Source of the DNA: Fructobacillus evanidus
GTDB lineage: Bacteria; Bacillota; Bacilli; Lactobacillales; Lactobacillaceae
Direction of reading: 5' to 3'
DNA: 64,000 nt
NCBI RefSeq assembly: GCF_963580165.1
Contig: NZ_CAUZLM010000003.1
Span: 154,864-218,863 of the forward strand
Below, in pieces: positions 56,775 through 64,000 of the stretch. Position numbers and translations under genes: made by a program. A model generated the notes under the pieces. That model made no database searches and was not told the DNA's origin. It saw only the letters and a program-made list of their open reading frames with translations. The first letter of the stretch is position 1. Every line of letters begins with the position of its first letter.

Positions 56775-58805
56775 TTAGATTACGGCAACGTTCATGGAAG
56801 CTGGTGCACCATAGCCAGTTGGCTGCACATTGGAGTTCAAATACTGCCAATCACTTGTTGACAGCCAATAATTGGCACCACGAGCAATTTGTAGTGGATC
56901 AGCAATCTTAAAGCCACCATTTTGGTAACCGTAAATCAGTTGAACATGGAAGTTGTTACTTGCATTATTAAGCTGCAAGTTCCATGGGACGTAGGTAATA
57001 ACTGGGTTCCATGATAATAATTGAACCAGCACGTCATTGACACCGGCTCCCGTGATGTCCTTGGTTTGAACGCCAAAGACGCCGTTCAAGTTTCGGGCCA
57101 AAGCAGAGGCCAAAACCGTTTGAGTATACCATTGGCCGTAGCCAAATGGGTTGCCATGGAAACCTTGGTCAGCTGAAACGTTAAAACCATAACCAATCTG
57201 ATTATAAATGTCGTGAATATTTGGCACATTCTTGCCCTTGGCGGAAAGCGCCATCTGGAATGAAACGCCTTCACAACCTTCTGGTGCGCCTAGTTGTCCT
57301 TGGTTCAAAGAAACATGAGGAAAATCAATATTCAACTGGCTAACATCTAAACGACCGTTACCATCGAACGAAACTGAACGGCCCAAAACATTTTGGTTAC
57401 CAGTCAATGCACGACCATCACCACCAGCATAATAGATACTGTTACCATCCGTATAGTATTGGTTAGTTCGCATGTAATAAGTACCATCATCACCAAAGAA
57501 ATAAGTACCGTTATCAATGCCTTGAATACCTTGTACAGCGCGGCCATCTTGATCCGTATAATATGTTAGCCCCCACGCATTCCGCCAACCCTGATTTTGC
57601 CGAACACCATCGACAAACCAGTAATAAGTGCCAGTGTAGGCTTTAAAGCCAGTATAAAGATTACCGTTATCATACCAACGGTAACCACCATTTTGAGCTG
57701 ATCCATCCCACAAATAACCATTTAACGGCCGTTCATAGTAGGTATTGTCATCACCAAAATCATATAACTTACTATCAATAATCCGGCTGCCCTGGACAGC
57801 ACGACCATCTTGATCAGTGTAGTAAGTTAAGCCCCAGGCACTACGCCAACCTTCATTTTGTCGAACACCATCCAAGAACCAATAGTAAGTGCCCATATAA
57901 CCACGAAAGCCAGAATATAGTTGACCATTGTCGTACCAACGATATCCACCATTTTGCGCTGAACCGTCATAAAGGTAACCAGTTGATCGCAAGTAATACG
58001 TGTTATCATTACCAAAATCAAAATCCTGACCATTAATGTTTTGAATACCCTGGACAGCACGACCATCTTGGTCTGTATAATAGTTCAGATTCCAAGCATT
58101 CCGCCAACCCTGATTTTGTCGGACACCATCAACAAACCAGTAATAAGTTCCCTCATGATATTGGAAGCCTGTGTAGGGCTTTCCATCAACAAACCAATTC
58201 CAACCACCATTCGCTCCTGAAACATCAGGTGAATAGATATAACCATTAACATGCTGCTGAGCAAAATTAGTCAGTGCCGTATCGCGTTGACTCGGTTGAT
58301 TGTCAGTCGCTTTTTGATTATTACTAGTCGTTGCTGCAGATTGATTATTAGTCACAGTCTTTTGATTTTGGTCAGATGACGTTGACTGACTATCACTAGT
58401 ACTTACGGTAGATTGACTTTCAGTTGTTTTGGCTGATTGCTTTGAATCATCAGCCGATTGTTGAGTACTTTCTGAGCCAGTGTTCGTACTATTTGTAGTC
58501 GTTGTCTTGACGTTCGCATCACTAGTTGCTGCTGTGTTGTTTGAGCCCTGTGCTAAATCACTTTTATCGTTAACCGTGTCCGCTTGATTTGTATCATTTG
58601 AACTGCCACTTGTAGCCTGATCAGCAGCCTTCTGTTGGCTTTGCCCTGATGAGTTCACCGTGGCAGTCGCCGTTGCCTGGTTGTTACTTTGTGCGCTAGT
58701 TACATCAGCACTCGCGGAAATACCCGCGAAAGTTAAGGCACCAGCAATCGCCACTCCCATCATGACCCAGTTTTTACCCGATTTAAACATCTTAATTCGC
58801 ATCAT
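56775..58805 (-). CDS. Secreted glucan-binding protein with C39-like peptidase domain
   Basis: A 676-residue secreted protein. A KxYKxGKxW-type signal (KMFKSGKNW) precedes a long Ser/Thr/Asn/Gln-rich linker (about 35-190). Three aromatic repeats of about 85 residues follow (GYLYDGSAQNGGYRWYDNG, TYYWFVDGVRQN, YTDQDGRAVQG), then a C39-like cysteine peptidase fold with SLNQGQLGAPEGCEGVSF (Cys) and FHVQLIYGY (His). The repeats match those on the conjugative element at 3948-4925. The start is one of two adjacent ATGs after AGAGAG. Substrate unknown; probably modifies wall or glucan-associated peptides. Confidence 0.88.
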   Translation of the reverse strand: MMRIKMFKSGKNWVMMGVAIAGALTFAGISASADVTSAQSNNQATATATVNSSGQSQQKAADQATSGSSNDTNQADTVNDKSDLAQGSNNTAATSDANVKTTTTNSTNTGSESTQQSADDSKQSAKTTESQSTVSTSDSQSTSSDQNQKTVTNNQSAATTSNNQKATDNQPSQRDTALTNFAQQHVNGYIYSPDVSGANGGWNWFVDGKPYTGFQYHEGTYYWFVDGVRQNQGWRNAWNLNYYTDQDGRAVQGIQNINGQDFDFGNDNTYYLRSTGYLYDGSAQNGGYRWYDNGQLYSGFRGYMGTYYWFLDGVRQNEGWRSAWGLTYYTDQDGRAVQGSRIIDSKLYDFGDDNTYYERPLNGYLWDGSAQNGGYRWYDNGNLYTGFKAYTGTYYWFVDGVRQNQGWRNAWGLTYYTDQDGRAVQGIQGIDNGTYFFGDDGTYYMRTNQYYTDGNSIYYAGGDGRALTGNQNVLGRSVSFDGNGRLDVSQLNIDFPHVSLNQGQLGAPEGCEGVSFQMALSAKGKNVPNIHDIYNQIGYGFNVSADQGFHGNPFGYGQWYTQTVLASALARNLNGVFGVQTKDITGAGVNDVLVQLLSWNPVITYVPWNLQLNNASNNFHVQLIYGYQNGGFKIADPLQIARGANYWLSTSDWQYLNSNVQPTGYGAPASMNVAVI

Positions 58806-58924
58806 AAAACCATCTCTCTTTAATTTATAATATCTTACGTAATATATTATACATATTAGCAATTAATATAAAAGTTTTACTTTCTATCTAAATCAGGCTC
58901 CTAATCAGTTGATTTTAAATTAAC

Positions 58925-58953
58925 AAAAAAGCAAAGTTAACTTTGCTTTTTTC
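58925..58953. terminator. Bidirectional terminator
   Basis: The stem AAAAAAGCAAAG / CTTTGCTTTTTT with a TTAA loop, between the C39-like gene promoter region and cysE. Confidence 0.85.
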
Positions 58954-59096
58954 TATGAATCGTTTCAATTTTAATTAGGAAAAGACGACATAATTGACAG
59001 GCCGCATTAATGCGCGCTCTGAGCCATTTACAAAAAATTTACGACACTTTTATCAACAGTTGTCCTCTTTCAAAAACTCAACCCAGCTGATTTTCA

Positions 59097-59600
59097 TTAA
59101 TTAACCACACGGGCAGGAATACCCACAACCGTCTGACCAGCAAGAATGTCTTGCAAAACAACAGCATTGGCACCGACTTTGCTATCCTGGCCAATATGGA
59201 TGTTCCCAATTACCTTAGCACCAGCACCGATTAAGACTCGGTCGCCAATGGTTGGATGACGCCGCACGCCATCTTTCACAGCGCAACGTGCCCCTAAGGT
59301 GACGCCCTGGTAAATCGTCACATCATCGCCAATCACGGTTTCTTCACCAATCACGACGTTGACACCGTGATCAATCACTAGATTTTTACCAATTGTTGCA
59401 CCGGGATGAATATCAATCCCGGTTTTTCTCTTACTATGGGTCGCAAGTAACTGAGCCAAAAATGGGTGGCCATGCGTCCAGAGGTAATGGCTTTTGCGAT
59501 AAGCCCTGACCGCCTTATAACCAGTATGGAAAAGCAAAACCTGGTAGCGGTGCTGTAAAGCAGGATCACGTCGAATAAAATCATCAGCAGTGTCAAACAT
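59097..59600 (-). CDS. cysE: Serine O-acetyltransferase
   Basis: A 167-residue short-form CysE with left-handed beta-helix hexapeptide repeats (IHPGATIGKNLVIDHGVNVV, IGDRVLIGAGAKVIG) and the catalytic His-Asp region HGHPFLAQLLATHS. It makes O-acetylserine for cysteine synthesis. A leader hairpin with a T run (59618-59645) lies just upstream of its ribosome binding site. No cysK is adjacent. Confidence 0.9.
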   Translation of the reverse strand: MFDTADDFIRRDPALQHRYQVLLFHTGYKAVRAYRKSHYLWTHGHPFLAQLLATHSKRKTGIDIHPGATIGKNLVIDHGVNVVIGEETVIGDDVTIYQGVTLGARCAVKDGVRRHPTIGDRVLIGAGAKVIGNIHIGQDSKVGANAVVLQDILAGQTVVGIPARVVN

Positions 59601-59617
59601 GAGTTCTCCTTATTGAT

Positions 59618-59645
59618 AAAAACCCTGGCGTATTCGGTCACCAGG
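59618..59645 (-). terminator. Leader hairpin/attenuator before cysE
   Basis: On the minus strand CCTGG...CCAGG followed by GTTTTT, ending 18 nt before the cysE start. No T-box core was seen, so the sensing mechanism is unknown. Confidence 0.5.
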
Positions 59646-59818
59646 TCAGCAATTCATCGCGTTTCCCGAATATTTACTGACGAATATACCCCCCTTTGCC
59701 TAACAAGGCATATAATCTTTGTCAGGAAAGCTACCAAATTTAAATTGGTACAGTTATAACAAGCGGTATGATAAGACCTGTAATAAATAGCAGGGAAACA
59801 GTACTTGGAGGAATTCAC

Positions 59819-61021
59819 ATGGATAGTGGAAGTATTGCTTGGGTCCTGACATCAGCCGTTTTGGTTTGGATCATGACCCCAGGTTTGGGATTGTTTTACG
59901 CAGGATTAGGCGACAAGAAAAACTTGTTGCATACGGTTGGTATATCAGTATTGCTGATTGGTCTAGCCACAGTCGTCTGGGCATTGTTAGGTTATAGCTT
60001 ATCCTTTGGTGGATCTGGTTCCTTTATTGGAAACCTACATTACTTGGGACTGAACCACGTCTCCCTTTCAGGGTCTACTCGCGGTTTGAACATTCCAGAT
60101 GGTGCCTTTGCCATCTTCCAAGGAATGTTCCCAATTATCACCATTACCATCATCACTGGTTCAGTGGTTGGACGGATGCGGTTGAAGTCAATGTTAACTT
60201 TCCTAACATTATGGTTGATTTTCATTTACGCTCCCCTTGCCCACATGGTTTGGGATAACGGTTTCTTAGCTAAATTGGGTGCTATTGACTTCGCTGGTGG
60301 TACTGTTGTTCACATCTCATCTGGTGTCACAGGCTTGGTATTGGCTTTGATTCTCGGCCCACGTAACAATCAAAAGCCACATCAAACGAATCCAATCTAT
60401 GTTTTGGTTGGTGGTTTCTTACTCTGGGTTGGTTGGTTCGGATTCAACTCTGGTTCAGCTTTAGCTGCTAACAACCAAACCATCGTGGCTTTGATTAACT
60501 CATGGGTTGCCTCATCAGCAGCTGTTCTTTCATGGGGAGTGATTGCTTACCAGATTCAAAAGAAGGTCACACTCGATGGATTGGTAACCGGTGCCTTAGC
60601 TGGTTTGGTCGCAATTACGCCAGCAGCTGGTTACGTTCAACCATGGGCTGCTATTGTGATGGGCTTGATTGCTGGCGTCCTTGGTTTTGTCAGCATCACA
60701 ACGATTAAGAACTTCTTTGGTTACGACGACACATTGGATGCCTTTGGTATTCACGGAATCGGCGGTACCGTTGGTGCTCTTCTGACCGGTGTCTTCGCTG
60801 ATAAGAACTTGCCAGGTAGTGCCGCTGGTTTAATTTCTGGCCACTGGGACTTGCTTGGTCATCAAGCAATCGCCGTTTTGGTAACACTTGCTTTGGTCAT
60901 TATTGGAACACTAGTTTTGGCTGGCGTTACTCGAGTGATTGCTGGCCCATTACGTGTAAGCGATGCTGATGAAAGCACTGGTTACGACAAATTGATTCAC
61001 CTACTCGTTATCAAAGACTAA
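59819..61021 (+). CDS. amtB: Ammonium transporter
   Basis: A 400-residue Amt protein with about eleven membrane helices. The two pore histidines are in TVVHISSGVTG and FGIHGIGG, and a C-terminal cytoplasmic tail is present. The start at 59819 has TTGGAGG. No glnK follows, so PII control from this locus is absent. Confidence 0.95.
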   Translation: MDSGSIAWVLTSAVLVWIMTPGLGLFYAGLGDKKNLLHTVGISVLLIGLATVVWALLGYSLSFGGSGSFIGNLHYLGLNHVSLSGSTRGLNIPDGAFAIFQGMFPIITITIITGSVVGRMRLKSMLTFLTLWLIFIYAPLAHMVWDNGFLAKLGAIDFAGGTVVHISSGVTGLVLALILGPRNNQKPHQTNPIYVLVGGFLLWVGWFGFNSGSALAANNQTIVALINSWVASSAAVLSWGVIAYQIQKKVTLDGLVTGALAGLVAITPAAGYVQPWAAIVMGLIAGVLGFVSITTIKNFFGYDDTLDAFGIHGIGGTVGALLTGVFADKNLPGSAAGLISGHWDLLGHQAIAVLVTLALVIIGTLVLAGVTRVIAGPLRVSDADESTGYDKLIHLLVIKD

Positions 61022-61042
61022 GTCAATTGAGTCAATGCACAA

Positions 61043-61077
61043 TAAAAGGACTGTCATCAATGACAGCCCTTTTATTT
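61043..61077 (+). terminator. Intrinsic terminator of amtB
   Basis: The stem AAAGGACTGTCAT / ATGACAGCCCTTTT with a T run. Confidence 0.9.
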
Positions 61078-61087
61078 TTGCCTAAAT

Positions 61088-61768
61088 TTAATTTGTTTGG
61101 TCAACTAAATAGTCCAACAGCAAGAACATTATTCCCTGATTGTTGCTTGGGACACCGTGAGCTAAAATATCAGCTCCTGTTTGGTGCAAAGCATTTTTAG
61201 CGTCGTTGGCATACGCGCTATCATTAGCAACCATTTCGCGGACGTTGTCAGCCTCTGGCTCAAAGTGAAACTGTAATCCTAAGAGATTTTCAAAGACAAA
61301 ACCCTGATTTTTGACCAAATCAGTACTGAATAACAGCTCTGCCTGATCAGGTATGGCAAACATTTGCTCATGCCAATGGAGCGCTTCCACTTTCTCCGGT
61401 AAGCCTGGAATACGGTCACTAACCCGCTTAACCGGTGCCCAACCAACTTCCTTATAAGGGGCATCAAGAACTTCGCCCCCAAGAACCTTAGCAATTTGCT
61501 GAGCACCATAGCACGCCCCAAAAATCGGCTTATGCTGGGCCATTAGTTGTGCAATTAATGACCGCTCTTCAGCAATCCAAGGCAAGTCATCATTAGGACT
61601 CATTGGTCCACCCAAAATAACTAAGAAATCAACATCTTCCGCCTTTGGCAAGACATCTTGAAAATGAGCTGGGTGGTGAACGGTCATCTCATGACCGTGT
61701 TTCTGTGACCAACGAGCAATGCTCCCTGGTCCTTCGTTTGGTGTATGTTGCAAAACATGAATGCGCAT
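61088..61768 (-). CDS. Class I glutamine amidotransferase-like protein
   Basis: A 226-residue GMP-synthase-type amidotransferase domain. The nucleophile is in FGACYGAQQ, and the His-Glu pair in LQFHFEPE. The synthetase half is absent, so it resembles stand-alone YfeJ/GuaA-like amidases acting on gamma-glutamyl or peptide amides. The start at 61768 (MRIHVLQH) follows AGGAGG. Confidence 0.88.
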   Translation of the reverse strand: MRIHVLQHTPNEGPGSIARWSQKHGHEMTVHHPAHFQDVLPKAEDVDFLVILGGPMSPNDDLPWIAEERSLIAQLMAQHKPIFGACYGAQQIAKVLGGEVLDAPYKEVGWAPVKRVSDRIPGLPEKVEALHWHEQMFAIPDQAELLFSTDLVKNQGFVFENLLGLQFHFEPEADNVREMVANDSAYANDAKNALHQTGADILAHGVPSNNQGIMFLLLDYLVDQTN

Positions 61769-61845
61769 CAAAAAAGCCTCCTTTTTTCGACGGCAATTTG
61801 ATACGGGTTTCGCCTGCATATGCCCTTAATATGATTATTTTAACA

Positions 61846-61876
61846 CAAAAAAGTCCTGACGGTTGACGTCAGGACT
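61846..61876 (-). terminator. Intrinsic terminator
   Basis: A 9-bp stem AGTCCTGAC / GTCAGGACT with a T run on the minus strand; it ends the YeiH-family gene. Confidence 0.85.
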
Positions 61877-61893
61877 AATTTTTCAACGAATAT

Positions 61894-62895
61894 TTAAAAG
61901 AACAAATGAATCAAAACAACAGCGAGCAAAACTTGAACAGTGCCGACCAAGAAACCAAAACTAAGGAACTTGACCCCACTCTTTTTGATAACTGACCATT
62001 TCAAGTTCAAGCCAATCGCAGCCAAGTTGACTACGCCGAAGAAAGTTGACACCGTGTGGCTAAATTGATGAATTGGAGTCGGCAAAGCAATGATTGAATT
62101 CACTACCAGTAAGATAGCAAAGACGATGATATACCAAGGTAAAATCGTAATTTTAGCCTTTTCATCCTCTGCGACTGCTTCCTTTGCGTTCTTACGCTTG
62201 GCAATGTAAGCAAACAAAACAACCACAAAGACCAACATGATGACCCGTAACAGCTTAAACAGCGTTGCAAAGGTCACAACGTTTGAGTTAATCAAGGAAG
62301 CGGTTCCAACAACCTGCCCAACAGACTGGACTGTGCCACCAACTAAGGCCCCACGCAATAGATCATTATTACCAAATAAGAAGTGTGACAAACTTGGTAG
62401 TGTCAGCAAAAGCAACATTCCGGTCAGGGAAACGGTTGCGACTGCTGTTCGACGGTCGTCATCCTTGGCTTTGATAACGGGCGCAACGGCGGCAATGGCA
62501 CTGGAACCACAGACAGCATTGCCGGCACCCATCAGCATCGTACTGTTATCATCGACCTTAAACAGGTACTTCCCCAACAAGAAGACAATCCCAATCACCA
62601 AGACCATATTAATAATGATAAAGACAATACCATTCAATCCTAATTTGGAAAGGGTTTTAAAGGTCAAAGTCGACCCCAGCAAAGCAATCCCAATCTCAAT
62701 TGGATATTTTTCTGACCACTTAACCCCAGCACCATACAGGTCACCAGCAAAAATAGTGTTTCCCAACAAAATCCCAATAATCATGGCCAAACTTTCGGCT
62801 CCCAATTGCGGTAAATATTTACTCAAAAATTGGGCAAAAAGCGAAACCACGACTGCCAGGACAATCCCGACAACATGCTTCTTCTCGATTTTCAT
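61894..62895 (-). CDS. YeiH/UPF0324-family membrane transporter
   Basis: A 333-residue protein with about ten membrane helices and the family stretch GAGNAVCGSSAIAAVAPVI plus VGGTVQSVGQVVG. The family is predicted to export sulfate or related anions. Single-gene unit with its own terminator. Confidence 0.88.
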   Translation of the reverse strand: MKIEKKHVVGIVLAVVVSLFAQFLSKYLPQLGAESLAMIIGILLGNTIFAGDLYGAGVKWSEKYPIEIGIALLGSTLTFKTLSKLGLNGIVFIIINMVLVIGIVFLLGKYLFKVDDNSTMLMGAGNAVCGSSAIAAVAPVIKAKDDDRRTAVATVSLTGMLLLLTLPSLSHFLFGNNDLLRGALVGGTVQSVGQVVGTASLINSNVVTFATLFKLLRVIMLVFVVVLFAYIAKRKNAKEAVAEDEKAKITILPWYIIVFAILLVVNSIIALPTPIHQFSHTVSTFFGVVNLAAIGLNLKWSVIKKSGVKFLSFGFLVGTVQVLLAVVLIHLFF

Positions 62896-63149
62896 CAGAC
62901 AATCATTCCTTCTTTCGTTAGCATTTTAACAAAAAATATTACCTCCCCATTAAACACCTAACCAGGGGGGCTTCGTCAAGTTTATCAAGATTAAAATTTG
63001 ATAACAAAGGACGTTTTTTAATTATTTTTTAAAATCAGTTTGGCACGTCCCTTTTTCTTTTAAAATAAAACAAAAATTAAGGGGTTGTCTTTTAACCACC
63101 GTGTTATCATAATTAAAGTTAATTATAGTATAGAAAGTTGGATTGTAGC

Positions 63150-63839
63150 ATGACCTATGAATACTTGATTTTTGACCTTGATGACACCCTCTTGGACTTT
63201 ACTGGAGGCGAAATCGCCGCCATTCGTCAGCTTTTTTCAAATGAATTAGGCTTAACAGGCACTGATTTAGACCATGCACTAGAAACTTACCAAGAGATTA
63301 ACCACCATCTCTGGCAACAATACGAATTCAAAGAAATTGCTCGCCAACAAATTTTTGAAGAGCGTTTCAAAAAGACCCTCGAAACTCTTGGAATCGACTA
63401 TGATGCCGACCGACTTGAGCAAGAATACGCCACATTGCGTGACCATAATTATCGGATGCTCCCCTATGCCACCGAAATCTTGCAACACCTACAAAATCAA
63501 TATACGATTATCGCTGGTACGAATGGCCAGGATGCCACTCAACGCCTGCGCCTCAAGGAAACTGGCTTAGATCAGTACTTTGACCAAATTTTCACTTCTG
63601 AAATGATTGGTGCTTCTAAACCCGACGCAGCCTTCTTCGACCGCATTTTCCAAGATAATCCACAAATGACCAAGGAAAATACAGTAATGATTGGGGATGG
63701 CTTAACTTCTGACATCCTAGGTGGCCAAAACTATCAACTCGACACTATTTGGATTAATCCCAATCACAAAGAAAGCCCGGCAGAAATCAAACCAACCCAG
63801 GTAGTTGAGGACTTGCCAACTTTGGAAGCACTCTTGTAA
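63150..63839 (+). CDS. HAD-superfamily phosphatase, YjjG-like 5'-nucleotidase
   Basis: A 229-residue HAD hydrolase: the nucleophile in LIFDLDDTLLDF, motif II IAGTNGQ, Lys in GASKPDAAFF and MIGDGLTSDILGG. The pattern fits YjjG, a nucleotidase acting on pyrimidine monophosphates and analogues. The ATG at 63150 has only a weak AGTTGGA site. The region 62896-63149 before it shows no gene. Confidence 0.9.
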   Translation: MTYEYLIFDLDDTLLDFTGGEIAAIRQLFSNELGLTGTDLDHALETYQEINHHLWQQYEFKEIARQQIFEERFKKTLETLGIDYDADRLEQEYATLRDHNYRMLPYATEILQHLQNQYTIIAGTNGQDATQRLRLKETGLDQYFDQIFTSEMIGASKPDAAFFDRIFQDNPQMTKENTVMIGDGLTSDILGGQNYQLDTIWINPNHKESPAEIKPTQVVEDLPTLEALL

Positions 63840-63900
63840 TAATGAAAGCTGCGATTCTATCATCGTCAAATCAAAAAAGTCAGACCTGCAATGATATGAA

Positions 63901-63930
63901 CCCCGAAATTTGGACAACCAAATTTCGGGG
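63901..63930. repeat. Perfect hairpin at the IS start
   Basis: CCCCGAAATTTGG / CCAAATTTCGGGG with an ACAA loop and T run, just before a transposase start. It is probably the terminal inverted repeat and a transcription block of the IS. Confidence 0.65.
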
Positions 63931-63937
63931 TTTTACT

Positions 63938-64000
63938 ATGTCTAAATTATCAAAAGAAGACAAAGTTAATATTTATTATCTTTGGAAAAAACAATGCTAT
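63938..64000 (+). CDS. IS3-type transposase, 5' fragment cut by the window edge
   Basis: MSKLSKEDKVNIYYLWKKQ is the typical first helix of IS3-family OrfA helix-turn-helix proteins. Only 21 codons are inside the window, so completeness is unknown. Confidence 0.6.
   Translation, partial: MSKLSKEDKVNIYYLWKKQCY

Noticed and set aside
62237..62929. 230-residue plus-strand frame opposite the YeiH-family gene
   Set aside because: Its length comes from the codon bias of the membrane protein on the other strand; the minus-strand gene has the family motifs.

Overview
The window suggests a Gram-positive lactic acid bacterium, most likely of the Leuconostocaceae branch (Leuconostoc, Fructobacillus, Weissella or a relative). 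The reasons are strong AGGAGG-type ribosome binding sites, KxYKxGKxW-type signal peptides, LPXTG anchoring, aromatic glucan-binding repeats on secreted proteins, and a chromosome segment typical of that group (ilvD, proBA, AmtB, a P-type cation ATPase). The genus is an inference; no rRNA or tRNA gene was recognised.

Positions 1 to about 36.2 kb are a conjugative element. From left to right it holds a partition and maintenance module (a ParA ATPase, a ribbon-helix-helix partner, three paralogous small proteins, DinJ/YafQ, a class III Fic enzyme, a membrane J-protein), two surface proteins (a glucan-binding secreted protein and a thioester/SpaA LPXTG adhesin), and a PrgI/PrgJ-type type IV secretion operon with VirB6-, VirB4- and VirB8-like proteins and a cell-wall hydrolase. 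Then come two small membrane genes, a duplicated type I toxin-antitoxin locus, the PcfB-like adaptor and VirD4 coupling protein, a Toprim primase-like protein, an unknown 387-residue protein, a fused ToxN-like/ArdC-like antirestriction gene, an oriT-like region, a MobC-like protein with its relaxase, a small AT-rich cargo island, and topoisomerase III. Nine arrays of a 10-bp repeat (AAAAGTAGAG), most ending in their own reverse complement, sit at module borders between 9.0 and 36.2 kb. They are the most unusual feature of the window.

Positions 36.2 to 39.7 kb are a junction: two convergent IS30-family transposases around an 88-bp palindrome, then a deleted LPXTG protein remnant abutting a 5'-truncated apbE. 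No integrase or replication gene is seen, so this may be an integrated plasmid or ICE, or an IS-mediated join.

Positions 39.7 to 64 kb look chromosomal. They carry a flavin reductase, a SemiSWEET, an editing-domain protein, a frameshifted ribB, and two MIP18/SufT-like Fe-S maturation proteins flanking ilvD and a divergent regulator. They continue with a frameshifted BASS transporter, a P-type cation ATPase with a long leader, RfbB, a CLC channel, proBA, a glucan-binding C39-like surface protein, cysE, amtB, a class I amidotransferase, a YeiH-family transporter, a YjjG-like HAD phosphatase, and the start of an IS3-type transposase at the right edge.

Functionally, the element looks like a self-transmissible unit that adapts its cell surface to a glucan-coated host, stabilises itself with several toxin systems, and may send a relaxase and an antirestriction protein with a shared C-terminal tail into recipients.
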